A model generated the notes under the pieces. The model was given only the letters and a program-made list of their open reading frames with translations. It made no database searches and was not told the origin of the DNA. Shown here piece after piece: positions 1-9,604 of a stretch of DNA of 64,000 nucleotides. Each line of letters starts with the position of its first letter. The stretch's first letter is position 1. The stretch spans positions 1,674,001 to 1,738,000 of the forward strand of contig NZ_CCSF01000001.1 of the NCBI RefSeq assembly GCF_000756775.1, read 5' to 3'. This stretch comes from Pseudomonas saudiphocaensis. Its GTDB lineage: Bacteria; Pseudomonadota; Gammaproteobacteria; Pseudomonadales; Pseudomonadaceae. Both the position numbers and the translations under genes were made by a program.

Positions 1-57
1 CCTGGAAAGCTCCGACCATCCCCCCAACTCCAGAGCATCTGCCTATTCGGCACGCAC

Positions 58-85
58 AAAAAAAACGCCAGCATCACGCTGGCGT
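58..85 (-). terminator. Rho-independent terminator of the PA2169-type gene
   Basis: An 8-bp perfect stem (ACGCCAGC at 65-72 pairing with GCTGGCGT at 78-85, 5-nt loop) is followed on the minus strand by a run of eight T (58-65). It lies just beyond the stop codon of the minus-strand gene at 129-581, so it most likely ends that transcript. A short T tract on the other side could let it work in both directions. Confidence 0.75.
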
Positions 86-100
86 TTGTTCGTTCAAGCT

Positions 101-134
101 TCAGCTATCAGCTATCAGCTATCAACTATCAGCT
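101..134. repeat. Short heptamer tandem repeat
   Basis: The 7-bp unit CAGCTAT (or shifted forms) is repeated about four and a half times, with one copy changed to CAACTAT. The array sits between the terminator and the stop codon of the upstream-reading gene and covers the stop codon and last codon. Slippage here would alter the 3' end of the transcript rather than the protein body. Confidence 0.7.
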
Positions 135-581
135 GCGGGCACGCTCTGCATCGCGCAGTGCCTTGACCTGGTCATGGTTGCGCTGCACGCCCTGGAACTG
201 GCGCTGGACCACCACGCGGATATCGGCCGGCAAGTCTTTGTCGAGCGCCTTGCGATAGCTCTTCAAGGCCACATCCTCGCCACGCTCGCACTCGTTGAGG
301 ATGGCTTCATCATCCTTGCCAGTAACCAGAGATTTGAGATCGACCCAGCGCCGATGCAGATCGCCGGCCACGCTGCCGCTGGTTTCAGGATCACCGCCCA
401 AGGAGCGCACCAGTTGCTGCAATTCGGCCACTGCGGTCGCGCAATCCTGCGCACGCTGGACCATGGTGGTTTTCAGCTGCGGATTCTTGAGGTCTTCAGC
501 GCATTCGCGAAAGCCTTTCTCGCCGTCTTTGCTGGTTTCGATCAAATCGTTGAGTACCGAAATCGTTTCTTTCGTGTCCAT
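129..581 (-). CDS. PA2169 family four-helix-bundle protein (DUF2383-like)
   Basis: A 150-aa cytosolic, charged, almost wholly helical protein. The N-terminal stretch with the DTKETISVLNDLIETSKDGEKG pattern, the central ECAEDLKNP and the later LNECERGEDVALKSYRKAL segment are typical of the PA2169/DUF2383 family, whose members adopt a ferritin-like four-helix fold. Function is unproven; some relatives are stress or general-response proteins. The start has a good GGAGAG-like ribosome site a few bases upstream. The gene stands alone, with a strong terminator after it and the exonuclease gene upstream on the same strand. Confidence 0.85.
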   Translation of the reverse strand: MDTKETISVLNDLIETSKDGEKGFRECAEDLKNPQLKTTMVQRAQDCATAVAELQQLVRSLGGDPETSGSVAGDLHRRWVDLKSLVTGKDDEAILNECERGEDVALKSYRKALDKDLPADIRVVVQRQFQGVQRNHDQVKALRDAERARS

Positions 582-663
582 TCTGCTCTCCTGGCAATCG
601 AATTAACGGCAGTGCATGCGCGCTGCCTCCCGTCAAAGTCGACTGCACCGCAGGAACGAAGGT

Positions 664-1466
664 TCAGCCGTTCCGCTGAGCGGAGGTCATATCCAGCTCG
701 ATCCAGGTTGGCGCATGGTCGCTGGCGTGCTCCTGCCCTCGCACCCAACGGTCCACGCCCGCCTCCTTCAGGCGCGGAGCCAGGTCCCGGCTAAGCAACA
801 GATGATCGATGCGCAGGCCGGAATTCTTCTGCCAGTGCTGGCGGAAATAGTCCCAGAATGTGTAGATGCGCTCCTCGGGGTACAGGGCGCGCAGCGCATC
901 GGTCCAGCCTTGGGCGAGCAACGTCGATAGCACTCGCGGCTCTCCGGCTGCAGTAGCGCATCCTTTTGCCAGGAGCGCGGGTTGTAGATGTCCTCATCGG
1001 TGGGTATCACGTTGTAGTCGCCAGCCAGCACCACCGGGTGGCCGCTGGCAAGCAGGCCCTCGGCGTGCTCGATCAGTCGCTCGAACCAGGTCAGTTTGTA
1101 ATCGAACTTCGGCCCCGGCTGCGGGTTGCCGTTGGGCAGGTAGAGACAGGCGACGATCACCCCATGGGCCGCTGCCTCGATGTAGCGACTTTGGCTTTCG
1201 TCGGGATCGCCCGGCAGACCGCGGCGGATTTCCAGCGGGTCGTTGCCCTTGGCCAGGATCGCCACGCCGTTCCAGGACTTCTGACCATGCCAGATCGCGC
1301 CGTAGCCAAGCGCACGAATGTCGTCGATGGGAAAGTCCGCGTTCTGTGCCTTGAGTTCCTGCAGACACACCACGTCGGGCTGCTCACGCTCCAGCCATTC
1401 GAGCAGGTTGGTCCGACGTGCGCGGATGCCGTTGATGTTGAAGGTGGCGATTTTCAGACGATCCAC
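664..1466 (-). pseudogene. xth: Exodeoxyribonuclease III-like gene, frameshifted
   Basis: The reading frame starts at a GTG at 1466 (VDRLKIATFNINGIRARR), preceded by a GAGG ribosome site with 6-nt spacing. It carries the exonuclease III/AP-endonuclease motifs: the first metal-binding region (LQELKAQ), YLPNG, and AGDYNVIPTDEDIYNP. After ESREC the frame breaks; the correct continuation (LLAQGWTDALRAL ... HASDHAPTWIELD) lies in the next frame and runs to the stop at 664. The total length of 803 bp is one base short of a whole number of codons. The simplest cause is loss of one A at 920-921, where GAGCAACG would be GAGCAAACG in an intact gene. The break removes the catalytic SDH motif. It may be a true mutation or a sequencing error. 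Confidence 0.85.
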
Positions 1467-1568
1467 GAGACACCTCATGTGCGAAGGCTGCGTTTGCAGT
1501 AGCCGCCGCACGTGGATGTGCTGCGCGACATCTACCGTACGACCTGCAGCGACATCACGTGGTTCGGC

Positions 1569-2477
1569 TCAGCGGTTTTCCCAGTAACCGGGCGCGTTGT
1601 AGATACCCTTCAGGTAGTCGATGAAGAAACGCACTTTGGCCGGCAGGTAACGCTGCTGCGGGTAAACCGCCTGGATGTCGTAGGCAGGCAGCGCGTACTC
1701 GTCGAGCACGGTCACCAGCTCGCCGCGCTTGAGCTCGGCCTGGATTTCCCAGGTGGAGCGCCAGCCGATGCCCAGGCCCTGCTTGACCCAGTCGAACAGC
1801 AGCTCGCCATCGTTGCAGTCGAGATTGCCGGCCACCCGCACTGCCACCTGCTTGCCGTCGCGCAGAAAGGTCCAGCCACGCTGCTGCCCGCCCTGCAGGT
1901 TGAACGCCAGGCAGTTGTGCCGCGCCAGGTCTTCCAGCACCCGCGGTACGCCCTGCCGTTCGAAATAGTCCGGCGCGCCGCAGACTACCCGACGATTGGG
2001 GAACAGCTTGACCGCCACGTAGTTGGGGTCGGTCACCTCGCCGATGCGGATGCCCATGTCGTAGCCATGGCGCACCAGATCGACCACGCTGTCGGTGAAG
2101 TTGAACGACAGCTGCAGGTCCGGGAAGCGCGCCTGGAAGGCCGGCGCATGGGGGCCGATGTGCTTGCGACCGAAGGCTGCGGGCGCCGAGATCACCAGAT
2201 GGCCGCGTACCGAGGTGCGATCCTTGGCGATGCTGGCATCGGCCTCATCGAAATCCTTGAGCAAGGCGCGGGCGCGCTCCAGGTACTGCTCACCGAGGTC
2301 GGTCAGCGCCAGCCCGCGGGTGGAGCGATGCATCAGCTTGACGCCCAGGTGACGCTCCAGGGCATCCAGGCGGCGCCCCATCACTACGGGCGTCACCCCT
2401 TCCTTCAATGCAGCGGCAGCGAAACTGCCCGCTTCCGCTACCAAAACGAAGCTATGTACAGCGGTGTAACGATCCAT
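1569..2477 (-). CDS. LysR-family regulator next to the glyoxylate genes
   Basis: A 302-aa LysR-type transcription factor: N-terminal winged helix-turn-helix (MDRYTAVHSFVLVAEAGSFAAAA, then RRLDALERHLGVKLMHRSTRG) followed by a substrate-binding-like effector domain from about residue 90. The start was set at MDRYT rather than 22 codons upstream because the family begins there. It is transcribed divergently from gcl across a 200-bp gap, the same layout as in P. aeruginosa. By position it is the likely regulator of the glyoxylate operon, with glyoxylate or a related acid as possible inducer; this is inference. Confidence 0.9.
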   Translation of the reverse strand: MDRYTAVHSFVLVAEAGSFAAAALKEGVTPVVMGRRLDALERHLGVKLMHRSTRGLALTDLGEQYLERARALLKDFDEADASIAKDRTSVRGHLVISAPAAFGRKHIGPHAPAFQARFPDLQLSFNFTDSVVDLVRHGYDMGIRIGEVTDPNYVAVKLFPNRRVVCGAPDYFERQGVPRVLEDLARHNCLAFNLQGGQQRGWTFLRDGKQVAVRVAGNLDCNDGELLFDWVKQGLGIGWRSTWEIQAELKRGELVTVLDEYALPAYDIQAVYPQQRYLPAKVRFFIDYLKGIYNAPGYWENR

Positions 2478-2677
2478 TCGATACTCCTGATATCGACAGA
2501 AATGAAGTTTCGACCAATTCCCCCTTCGATTCCAGCCCTGCATCCTTGGGCCACGTATAAAAACTATCGAACAACAAAAGAGCCACGATCTAGCGAGCCA
2601 GGAAACTGCTTCTAACGCAGCGGGCCGACGCGCAGCAGATCGCGGACAAAATTTCTAAGCGTCAGGAGGAATCACCC

Positions 2678-4459
<1,782 letters not shown>

Positions 4460-4569
4460 GGCAACCGTAACCAAACGCGTGGAAGACGCTTCGCGGTCTT
4501 CCACGGGGCGGCCACCCGTCCTACGCAAGGCCAACCGTCGGCGAAATCCGCGACGGCACCGAACTGAAC

Positions 4570-4599
4570 GTAGGGTGGATATCGCGAAGCATATCCACC
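4570..4599. repeat. GGTGGAT palindrome, copy 1 (gcl-hyi gap)
   Basis: GTAGG followed by the stem GGTGGATAT (4574-4582) / ATATCCACC (4591-4599) with an 8-nt loop CGCGAAGC. The same design appears at 20387-20417, 27894-27923 and 27953-27983, always outside or at the edge of genes. It looks like a small dispersed REP-type element. Here it lies inside the 214-bp gcl-hyi gap and could affect mRNA processing in the operon. Confidence 0.7.
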
Positions 4600-4673
4600 A
4601 CAACGCAACACCGCGGGTGGTATCGCACCACCACATGCAACACCAACTGTCCGTACAGACACAGGAGTAACCC

Positions 4674-5456
4674 ATGCCACGTTTTGCCGCCAACCTCTCC
4701 ATGCTCTTCACCGAGCTGGACTTCATGGACCGTTTCGCCGCTGCCGCCAAGGCCGGCTTCGCCGGGGTCGAGTACCTCTTCCCCTACGACTACCCGGCCG
4801 AGGAGATCAAGGCGCAACTGGACGCCAACGGCCTGACCCAGGTGCTGTTCAACCTGCCGGCCGGTGACTGGGCGGGTGGTGACCGTGGTATCGCCTGCGA
4901 TCCCGAGCGGGTCGAGGAATTCCGCGCCGGCGTCGACAAGGCCATCGCCTATGCCAAGGTGCTGGGCAATACCCAAGTCAACTGCCTGGCGGGGATCGCA
5001 CCCAAGGGCGCCGACCTCTCCAAGCTGGAAGCGACTCTGGTGGAGAACCTGCGTTACGCCGCGGCCAAGCTCGAGGAAGCGGGCATCCGTCTGGTCATGG
5101 AGATGATCAACACCCGCGACATCCCGCGTTTCTTCCTGAATAACACCGCTCAGGCCCTGGAAATTCGCGAAAAGGTCGGTAGCAGCAACCTGTACCTGCA
5201 ATACGACATCTATCACATGCAGATCATGGAGGGTGATCTGGCCCGCACCATGGAAAGCAACCTGGCGGTGATCAACCACGTGCAGCTGGCCGACAACCCC
5301 GGCCGCAACGAGCCGGGCACTGGCGAGATCAACTACCGCTTCCTGTTCGAGCATCTGGACCGCATCGGCTACCAGGGCTGGGTCGGCTGCGAATACAAGC
5401 CGGCCACCACCACCGAAGCCGGCCTGGGCTGGATGAAAGCACATAACGCGATCTGA
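4674..5456 (+). CDS. hyi: Hydroxypyruvate isomerase
   Basis: A 260-aa TIM-barrel protein of the Hyi/xylose-isomerase-like family, which interconverts hydroxypyruvate and tartronate semialdehyde. Recognisable parts are the N-terminus PRFAANLSMLFTELDFMDRF, the barrel segments LVMEMINTRDIPRFFL and LQYDIYHMQIMEGD carrying metal-binding acidic and histidine residues, and the C-terminal VGCEYKP. The length is as expected (258-260). An AGGAG site lies 8 nt before the ATG. It is placed between gcl and glxR, as in other glyoxylate clusters. Confidence 0.95.
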   Translation: MPRFAANLSMLFTELDFMDRFAAAAKAGFAGVEYLFPYDYPAEEIKAQLDANGLTQVLFNLPAGDWAGGDRGIACDPERVEEFRAGVDKAIAYAKVLGNTQVNCLAGIAPKGADLSKLEATLVENLRYAAAKLEEAGIRLVMEMINTRDIPRFFLNNTAQALEIREKVGSSNLYLQYDIYHMQIMEGDLARTMESNLAVINHVQLADNPGRNEPGTGEINYRFLFEHLDRIGYQGWVGCEYKPATTTEAGLGWMKAHNAI

Positions 5457-5493
5457 ACTGACGCGAACCAGAAGAATTAAGAGGAGAAAACTC

Positions 5494-6384
5494 ATGGCTA
5501 AAATCGGATTTATCGGCACCGGCATCATGGGCCTGCCCATGGCTCAGAACCTGCAGAAAGCCGGTCACGACATCTTCCTGTCCGAGCACCACGACAAGGC
5601 CCCGGCCGCATTGCTGGAAGGCGGCGCCGTCGCCCTGGCCAACCCGAAGGAAGTCGCTCAGGAAGCCGAGTTCATCATCATCATGGTGCCGGATACGCCC
5701 CAGGTCGAAGACGTCCTGTTCCGCGTTAACGGCGTTGCCGAAGGTGTCGGCCAGAACAAGATCGTGATCGACATGAGCTCGATCTCCCCCTCGGCTACCA
5801 AGCAGTTCGCCGAGAAGATCAACGCCACTGGCGCGCAGTACCTCGACGCCCCGGTTTCCGGCGGTGAGGTCGGCGCCAAGGCCGGCACCCTGTCGATCAT
5901 GGTCGGCGGCAGCGAAGAGAGCTTCGCCCGCGCCCTGCCGCTGTTCGAAGCCATGGGCAAGAACATCACCCGCGTCGGCGGCAACGGCGACGGCCAGACC
6001 GCCAAGGTGGCCAACCAGATCATCGTTGCGCTGAACATCCAGGCGGTGGCCGAGGCCCTGCTGTTCGCAGCCAAGAACGGCGCAGATCCAGCCAAGGTGC
6101 GTGAAGCACTGATGGGCGGCTTCGCCGGCTCGAAGATCCTCGAAGTACACGGCGAGCGCATGATCAAGGGCACCTTCGATCCTGGCTTCCGTATCAACCT
6201 GCACCAGAAGGACCTCAACCTGGCCCTGACCGGCGCGCGCGAGCTGGGCCTGAACCTGCCCAACACCGCCAACGCGCAGCAGGTATTCAGCACCTGCGCC
6301 TCCCTCGGCGGCAGCGGCTGGGACCACTCGGCGCTGATCAAGGGGTTGGAGCACATGGCCAACTTCTCGATCCGCAAGAAATAA
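5494..6384 (+). CDS. glxR: Tartronate semialdehyde reductase
   Basis: A 296-aa member of the 3-hydroxyisobutyrate dehydrogenase family that reduces tartronate semialdehyde to D-glycerate with NAD(P)H. It has the N-terminal Rossmann motif GFIGTGIMGLPMAQNL, the substrate-binding DAPVSGGEVGAKAGTLSIM stretch (residues 118-136) and the catalytic lysine K171 in GQTAKVANQ. The AAGAGGAGAAAA site precedes the ATG. It follows hyi by 37 bp and is almost certainly cotranscribed with it. Confidence 0.96.
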   Translation: MAKIGFIGTGIMGLPMAQNLQKAGHDIFLSEHHDKAPAALLEGGAVALANPKEVAQEAEFIIIMVPDTPQVEDVLFRVNGVAEGVGQNKIVIDMSSISPSATKQFAEKINATGAQYLDAPVSGGEVGAKAGTLSIMVGGSEESFARALPLFEAMGKNITRVGGNGDGQTAKVANQIIVALNIQAVAEALLFAAKNGADPAKVREALMGGFAGSKILEVHGERMIKGTFDPGFRINLHQKDLNLALTGARELGLNLPNTANAQQVFSTCASLGGSGWDHSALIKGLEHMANFSIRKK

Positions 6385-6394
6385 GAAAAACAGC

Positions 6395-6430
6395 AGGCCG
6401 CTGAAACCGCCAACGTGTTTTCAGCGGCCT
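6395..6430. repeat. GGCCGCTGAAA palindrome, copy 1
   Basis: A 12-bp perfect inverted repeat (AGGCCGCTGAAA at 6395-6406, TTTCAGCGGCCT at 6419-6430) begins 10 bp after the glxR stop. A close copy of the same arms is found at 31811-31843. On the minus strand a T-rich stretch follows, on the plus strand it does not. It may act as an mRNA-stabilising 3' hairpin for the gcl-hyi-glxR message or as a weak terminator. Confidence 0.6.
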
Positions 6431-6638
6431 GTGAAAAGCTCCGAGCTCGCTGAGCACAACGTCCACGCCCACCTTCAGGACAGACAGACCCAGGGTGGTG
6501 GGCAACCAGGGCGTTTTGCGCAGCGACGCTACGAGAGTTGAGTCACGGATAGCCAGGCTGGAATCATCAAGTCCCCCACGACCGGGTCTGGCTATTCGCT
6601 GATTCAACGGTCGCCTCAGGGCGGCACCCTTTTCGATT

Positions 6639-6727
6639 CACCCGGCAAAAGGAGTCACGGCCCGACAGCCGGGTGGGTCGATTTCATACCTTAGCGCTTG
6701 CCCCCGCGAGGTCTAAGGTCTGAAATC
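6639..6727 (+). promoter_or_regulatory. Two consecutive hairpins upstream of ttuD
   Basis: First hairpin: CACCCGGC (6639-6646) pairs perfectly with GCCGGGTG (6668-6675). Second: GATTTCATACCTTAG (6680-6694) pairs with CTAAGGTCTGAAATC (6713-6727) with a single mismatch and an 18-nt loop. The second ends 29 nt before the ttuD start. They could be a structured 5' leader, an operator or a small repeat; the sequence does not decide. Confidence 0.45.
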
Positions 6728-6756
6728 GGCGCCATTCCTCATACAAGGAGCCCCAC

Positions 6757-8025
6757 ATGAACCGCGATCCCCAAGCGCTCCTGCGCGAACTGTTCAGCGC
6801 CGCCATCGACGCCGCCCACCCCCGCCAGGTACTGGCCGATCACCTGCCCGCCGACCGCACGGGCCGCGCCATCGTCATTGGTGCCGGCAAAGCCGCGGCG
6901 GCCATGGCCGAAGCCATCGAAGCCGCCTGGGAAGGCGAGATATCCGGTCTGGTGGTCACCCGCTACGGCCACGGTGCCGACTGCCGCAAGATCGAGGTAG
7001 TGGAAGCCGCGCACCCGGTCCCGGACGATGCCGGCGAACGCGTCGCCCGCCGCGTGCTGGAGATGGTCAGCAACCTCAATGAAAGCGATCGGGTGATTTT
7101 CCTGCTGTCCGGCGGCGGATCCTCCCTGCTGGCGCTGCCGGCCGAAGGCATCAGCCTGGCGGACAAGCAGGCGATCAACAAGGCGCTGCTGCGCTCCGGC
7201 GCCCATATCGGCGAGATGAACTGCGTGCGTAAGCACCTTTCCGCTATCAAGGGCGGTCGCCTGGCCAAGGCCTGCTGGCCGGCCAGCGTCTACACCTACG
7301 CAATTTCCGATGTACCCGGCGATGAAGCCACAGTAATTGCCTCCGGGCCGACGGTAGCGGACCCGACCACCTCCGCCCAGGCGCTGGAAATCCTTACCCG
7401 CTACAACATCGAGATCCCGGCCAACGTACGCGCCTGGCTGGAAGATCCGCGTTCTGAGACGGTCAAGGCCGATGACCCCTGCCTGTCGCGCAGTCATTTC
7501 CAGCTGATCGCCAAGCCGCAGCAATCGCTGGAAGCCGCCGCGGTAAAAGCCCGCGCTGCCGGATTCTCGCCGCTGATCCTCGGCGACCTGGAAGGCGAGG
7601 CGCGGGAAGTGGCCAAAGTGCACGCCGGCATTGCACGGCAGATTGCCCAGCACGGCCAGCCCCTCGCAGCGCCCTGCGTGATCCTTTCCGGTGGTGAAAC
7701 CACGGTAACGGTACGCGGAGATGGCCGCGGCGGACGCAACGCTGAATTCCTCCTGAGCCTGACCGAAAGCCTCAAGGGCCTGCCTGGCGTCTATGCGCTG
7801 GCGGGCGACACCGATGGCATCGACGGCTCCGAAGACAATGCCGGCGCCCTGATGACGCCGGACAGCTACGCCCGCGCCGAAGCCCTGGGCCTGAGCGCTG
7901 CCGGGGAGCTGGCCAACAATAACGGCTACGGCTATTTCCAGGCGCTCGATGCCCTGCTGATGACCGGCCCGACTCGCACCAACGTCAACGACTTCCGCGC
8001 AATTCTGGTGTTGCCGCCGGCCTGA
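6757..8025 (+). CDS. ttuD: Glycerate 2-kinase, MOFRL family (TtuD)
   Basis: A 422-aa MOFRL-family protein. Such genes are often labelled hydroxypyruvate reductase (TtuD), but characterised bacterial members phosphorylate D-glycerate to 2-phosphoglycerate, which fits this pathway better. Visible features are the glycine-rich N-terminal domain (VIGAGKAAAAMAEAIE), LLSGGGSSLLALP, and the C-terminal MOFRL domain with GGETTVTVRGDGRGGRNAEF and GDTDGIDGSEDNAGA. An AAGGAG site precedes the ATG. It takes the glycerate made by GlxR into lower glycolysis just before pyk. Confidence 0.93.
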   Translation: MNRDPQALLRELFSAAIDAAHPRQVLADHLPADRTGRAIVIGAGKAAAAMAEAIEAAWEGEISGLVVTRYGHGADCRKIEVVEAAHPVPDDAGERVARRVLEMVSNLNESDRVIFLLSGGGSSLLALPAEGISLADKQAINKALLRSGAHIGEMNCVRKHLSAIKGGRLAKACWPASVYTYAISDVPGDEATVIASGPTVADPTTSAQALEILTRYNIEIPANVRAWLEDPRSETVKADDPCLSRSHFQLIAKPQQSLEAAAVKARAAGFSPLILGDLEGEAREVAKVHAGIARQIAQHGQPLAAPCVILSGGETTVTVRGDGRGGRNAEFLLSLTESLKGLPGVYALAGDTDGIDGSEDNAGALMTPDSYARAEALGLSAAGELANNNGYGYFQALDALLMTGPTRTNVNDFRAILVLPPA

Positions 8026-8090
8026 AGCGCGACCTGACACTCGTTGCCGATGCCTGCCATTTATAACGATAACCGCCAACAGAGGCTGCC

Positions 8091-9506
8091 ATGACACCCG
8101 ACAAGAAGGTCAAGATTCTCGCCACGCTGGGCCCTGCCACGCGCACCATCGATGATGTGCGTCAGCTGGTGGAGAACGGCGTCAACCTGTTTCGCCTTAA
8201 CTTCAGCCACGGCGAGCATGCCGACCACGCCGAGCGCTTCAACTGGATTCGCCAGGTCGAGCACGAGCTGAACCAGCCCATCGGGATCCTGATGGATCTG
8301 CAGGGTCCGAAGCTACGTGTCGGTCGGTTTTCCGAGGGCAAGGTGCAGCTGGAGCGTGGCCAGACCCTGCGCCTGGATCTCGACCCGACACCGGGTGACA
8401 GCACGCGGGTCAACCTGCCGCACCCGGAGATCATCAAGGCGCTGGAGCCGGGCATGAGCCTGCTGGTGGATGACGGCCGCCTGCACCTGAGCGTGATCGC
8501 CAAGCATGCCGACGCCATCGAAACACGCGTGGTTGCTGGCGGCGAGCTGTCCGATCGCAAGGGAGTGAACGTGCCTGAGGCGGTGCTGGAGCTAAGCCCG
8601 CTGACCGAGAAGGACCGCCGCGACCTGACCTTCGGCCTGGAGCTGGGCGTCGACTGGGTGGCGCTGTCGTTCGTCCAGCGCCCGCAGGACATCCACGAAG
8701 CCCGCGAGCTGATCGGCGACCGCGCATTCCTTATGGCGAAGATCGAGAAGCCGTCCGCGGTGCAGCACCTGCGCGAGATCGCCCGTCTAAGCGACGCGAT
8801 CATGGTGGCCCGCGGCGACCTGGGTGTGGAGGTACCTGCGGAAAACGTACCGCGCATCCAGAAAAACATTGTCCGCACCTGCCGCGAGCTGGGTCGGCCG
8901 GTGGTGGTGGCCACGCAGATGCTGGAATCCATGCGCTTCTCCCCTGCCCCGACCCGCGCCGAAGTGACCGACGTGGCCAACGCGGTGGCCGAAGGCGCGG
9001 ATGCGGTGATGCTCTCGGCGGAAACCGCCTCGGGCGACTACCCGCTGGAAGCCGTGAGCATGATGAGCAAGATCATCCGTCAGGTGGAAAGCGGCCCGGA
9101 CTTCCAGGCGCAACTGGATGTGAATCGTCCAACCGCCGAGGCGACGTTGTCCGATGCCATCAGCTGTGCGATCCGCCGGATCAGCGGCATCCTGCCGGTG
9201 GCCGTGCTGGTCAACTACACCGAATCCGGTCGCTCCAGCCTACGCGCCTCGCGCGAGCGGCCAAGCACGCCGATCCTCAGCCTCACACCGAGCATTACCA
9301 CGGCACGCAAGCTGACGGTGGCCTGGGGCGTCTACTCAGTAGTCGATGCGCGTATGTACGATATGGAGCAGGTCTGCGCCAACGCACTGGAACTGGCCCG
9401 CGCACAAGGCATGGCCGGTACCGGCGATACGGTCATCGTCACCGCCGGCGTGCCCCTGGGCCAGCCGGGAAGCACCAACTCGCTGCGGATCGAAACACTG
9501 CACTGA
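8091..9506 (+). CDS. pyk: Pyruvate kinase
   Basis: A 471-aa pyruvate kinase, converting phosphoenolpyruvate and ADP to pyruvate and ATP in the cytosol. It shows the N-terminal KVKILATLGPATR and LFRLNFSHG segments, LMDLQGPKLRVG, the B-domain, and the active-site IEKPSAVQHL / MVARGDLGVEVP signature. The gene lies 65 bp after ttuD. The pair converts glycerate to 2-phosphoglycerate and then, after enolase encoded elsewhere, to pyruvate. Pseudomonads often have a second pyruvate kinase, so this one may serve glyoxylate growth. Confidence 0.96.
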   Translation: MTPDKKVKILATLGPATRTIDDVRQLVENGVNLFRLNFSHGEHADHAERFNWIRQVEHELNQPIGILMDLQGPKLRVGRFSEGKVQLERGQTLRLDLDPTPGDSTRVNLPHPEIIKALEPGMSLLVDDGRLHLSVIAKHADAIETRVVAGGELSDRKGVNVPEAVLELSPLTEKDRRDLTFGLELGVDWVALSFVQRPQDIHEARELIGDRAFLMAKIEKPSAVQHLREIARLSDAIMVARGDLGVEVPAENVPRIQKNIVRTCRELGRPVVVATQMLESMRFSPAPTRAEVTDVANAVAEGADAVMLSAETASGDYPLEAVSMMSKIIRQVESGPDFQAQLDVNRPTAEATLSDAISCAIRRISGILPVAVLVNYTESGRSSLRASRERPSTPILSLTPSITTARKLTVAWGVYSVVDARMYDMEQVCANALELARAQGMAGTGDTVIVTAGVPLGQPGSTNSLRIETLH

Positions 9507-9543
9507 CTGTTGCCACCGCATATGGCGGTTGCGATCCCCCCGT

Positions 9544-9568
9544 ACGGCGAGCCCAGGCTCGCCGTTTC
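9544..9568 (+). terminator. Terminator after pyk
   Basis: A 10-bp perfect stem ACGGCGAGCC (9544-9553) / GGCTCGCCGT (9556-9565) with a 2-nt loop is followed by TTTCTC. It lies 38 bp after the pyk stop and separates the glyoxylate genes from the urea transporter. Confidence 0.7.
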
Positions 9569-9604
9569 TCGTTGATCTAAGCAGCGCAGCCACTTCTGCC
9601 GTAC

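Larger units (their letters stand above)
6385..6756. other. 372-bp gene-free gap between glxR and ttuD
   Basis: No plausible coding region was seen. The gap holds the palindrome at 6395-6430, then about 200 bp without clear signals, then two hairpins (6639-6675 and 6680-6727) directly before ttuD. The gap is large for a single operon, so ttuD may have its own promoter or a structured leader. Confidence 0.7.

Noticed and set aside
6431-6638. Possible small gene or decayed gene in the glxR-ttuD gap
   Set aside because: No frame had a ribosome site or recognisable protein; stops occur in all plausible frames.
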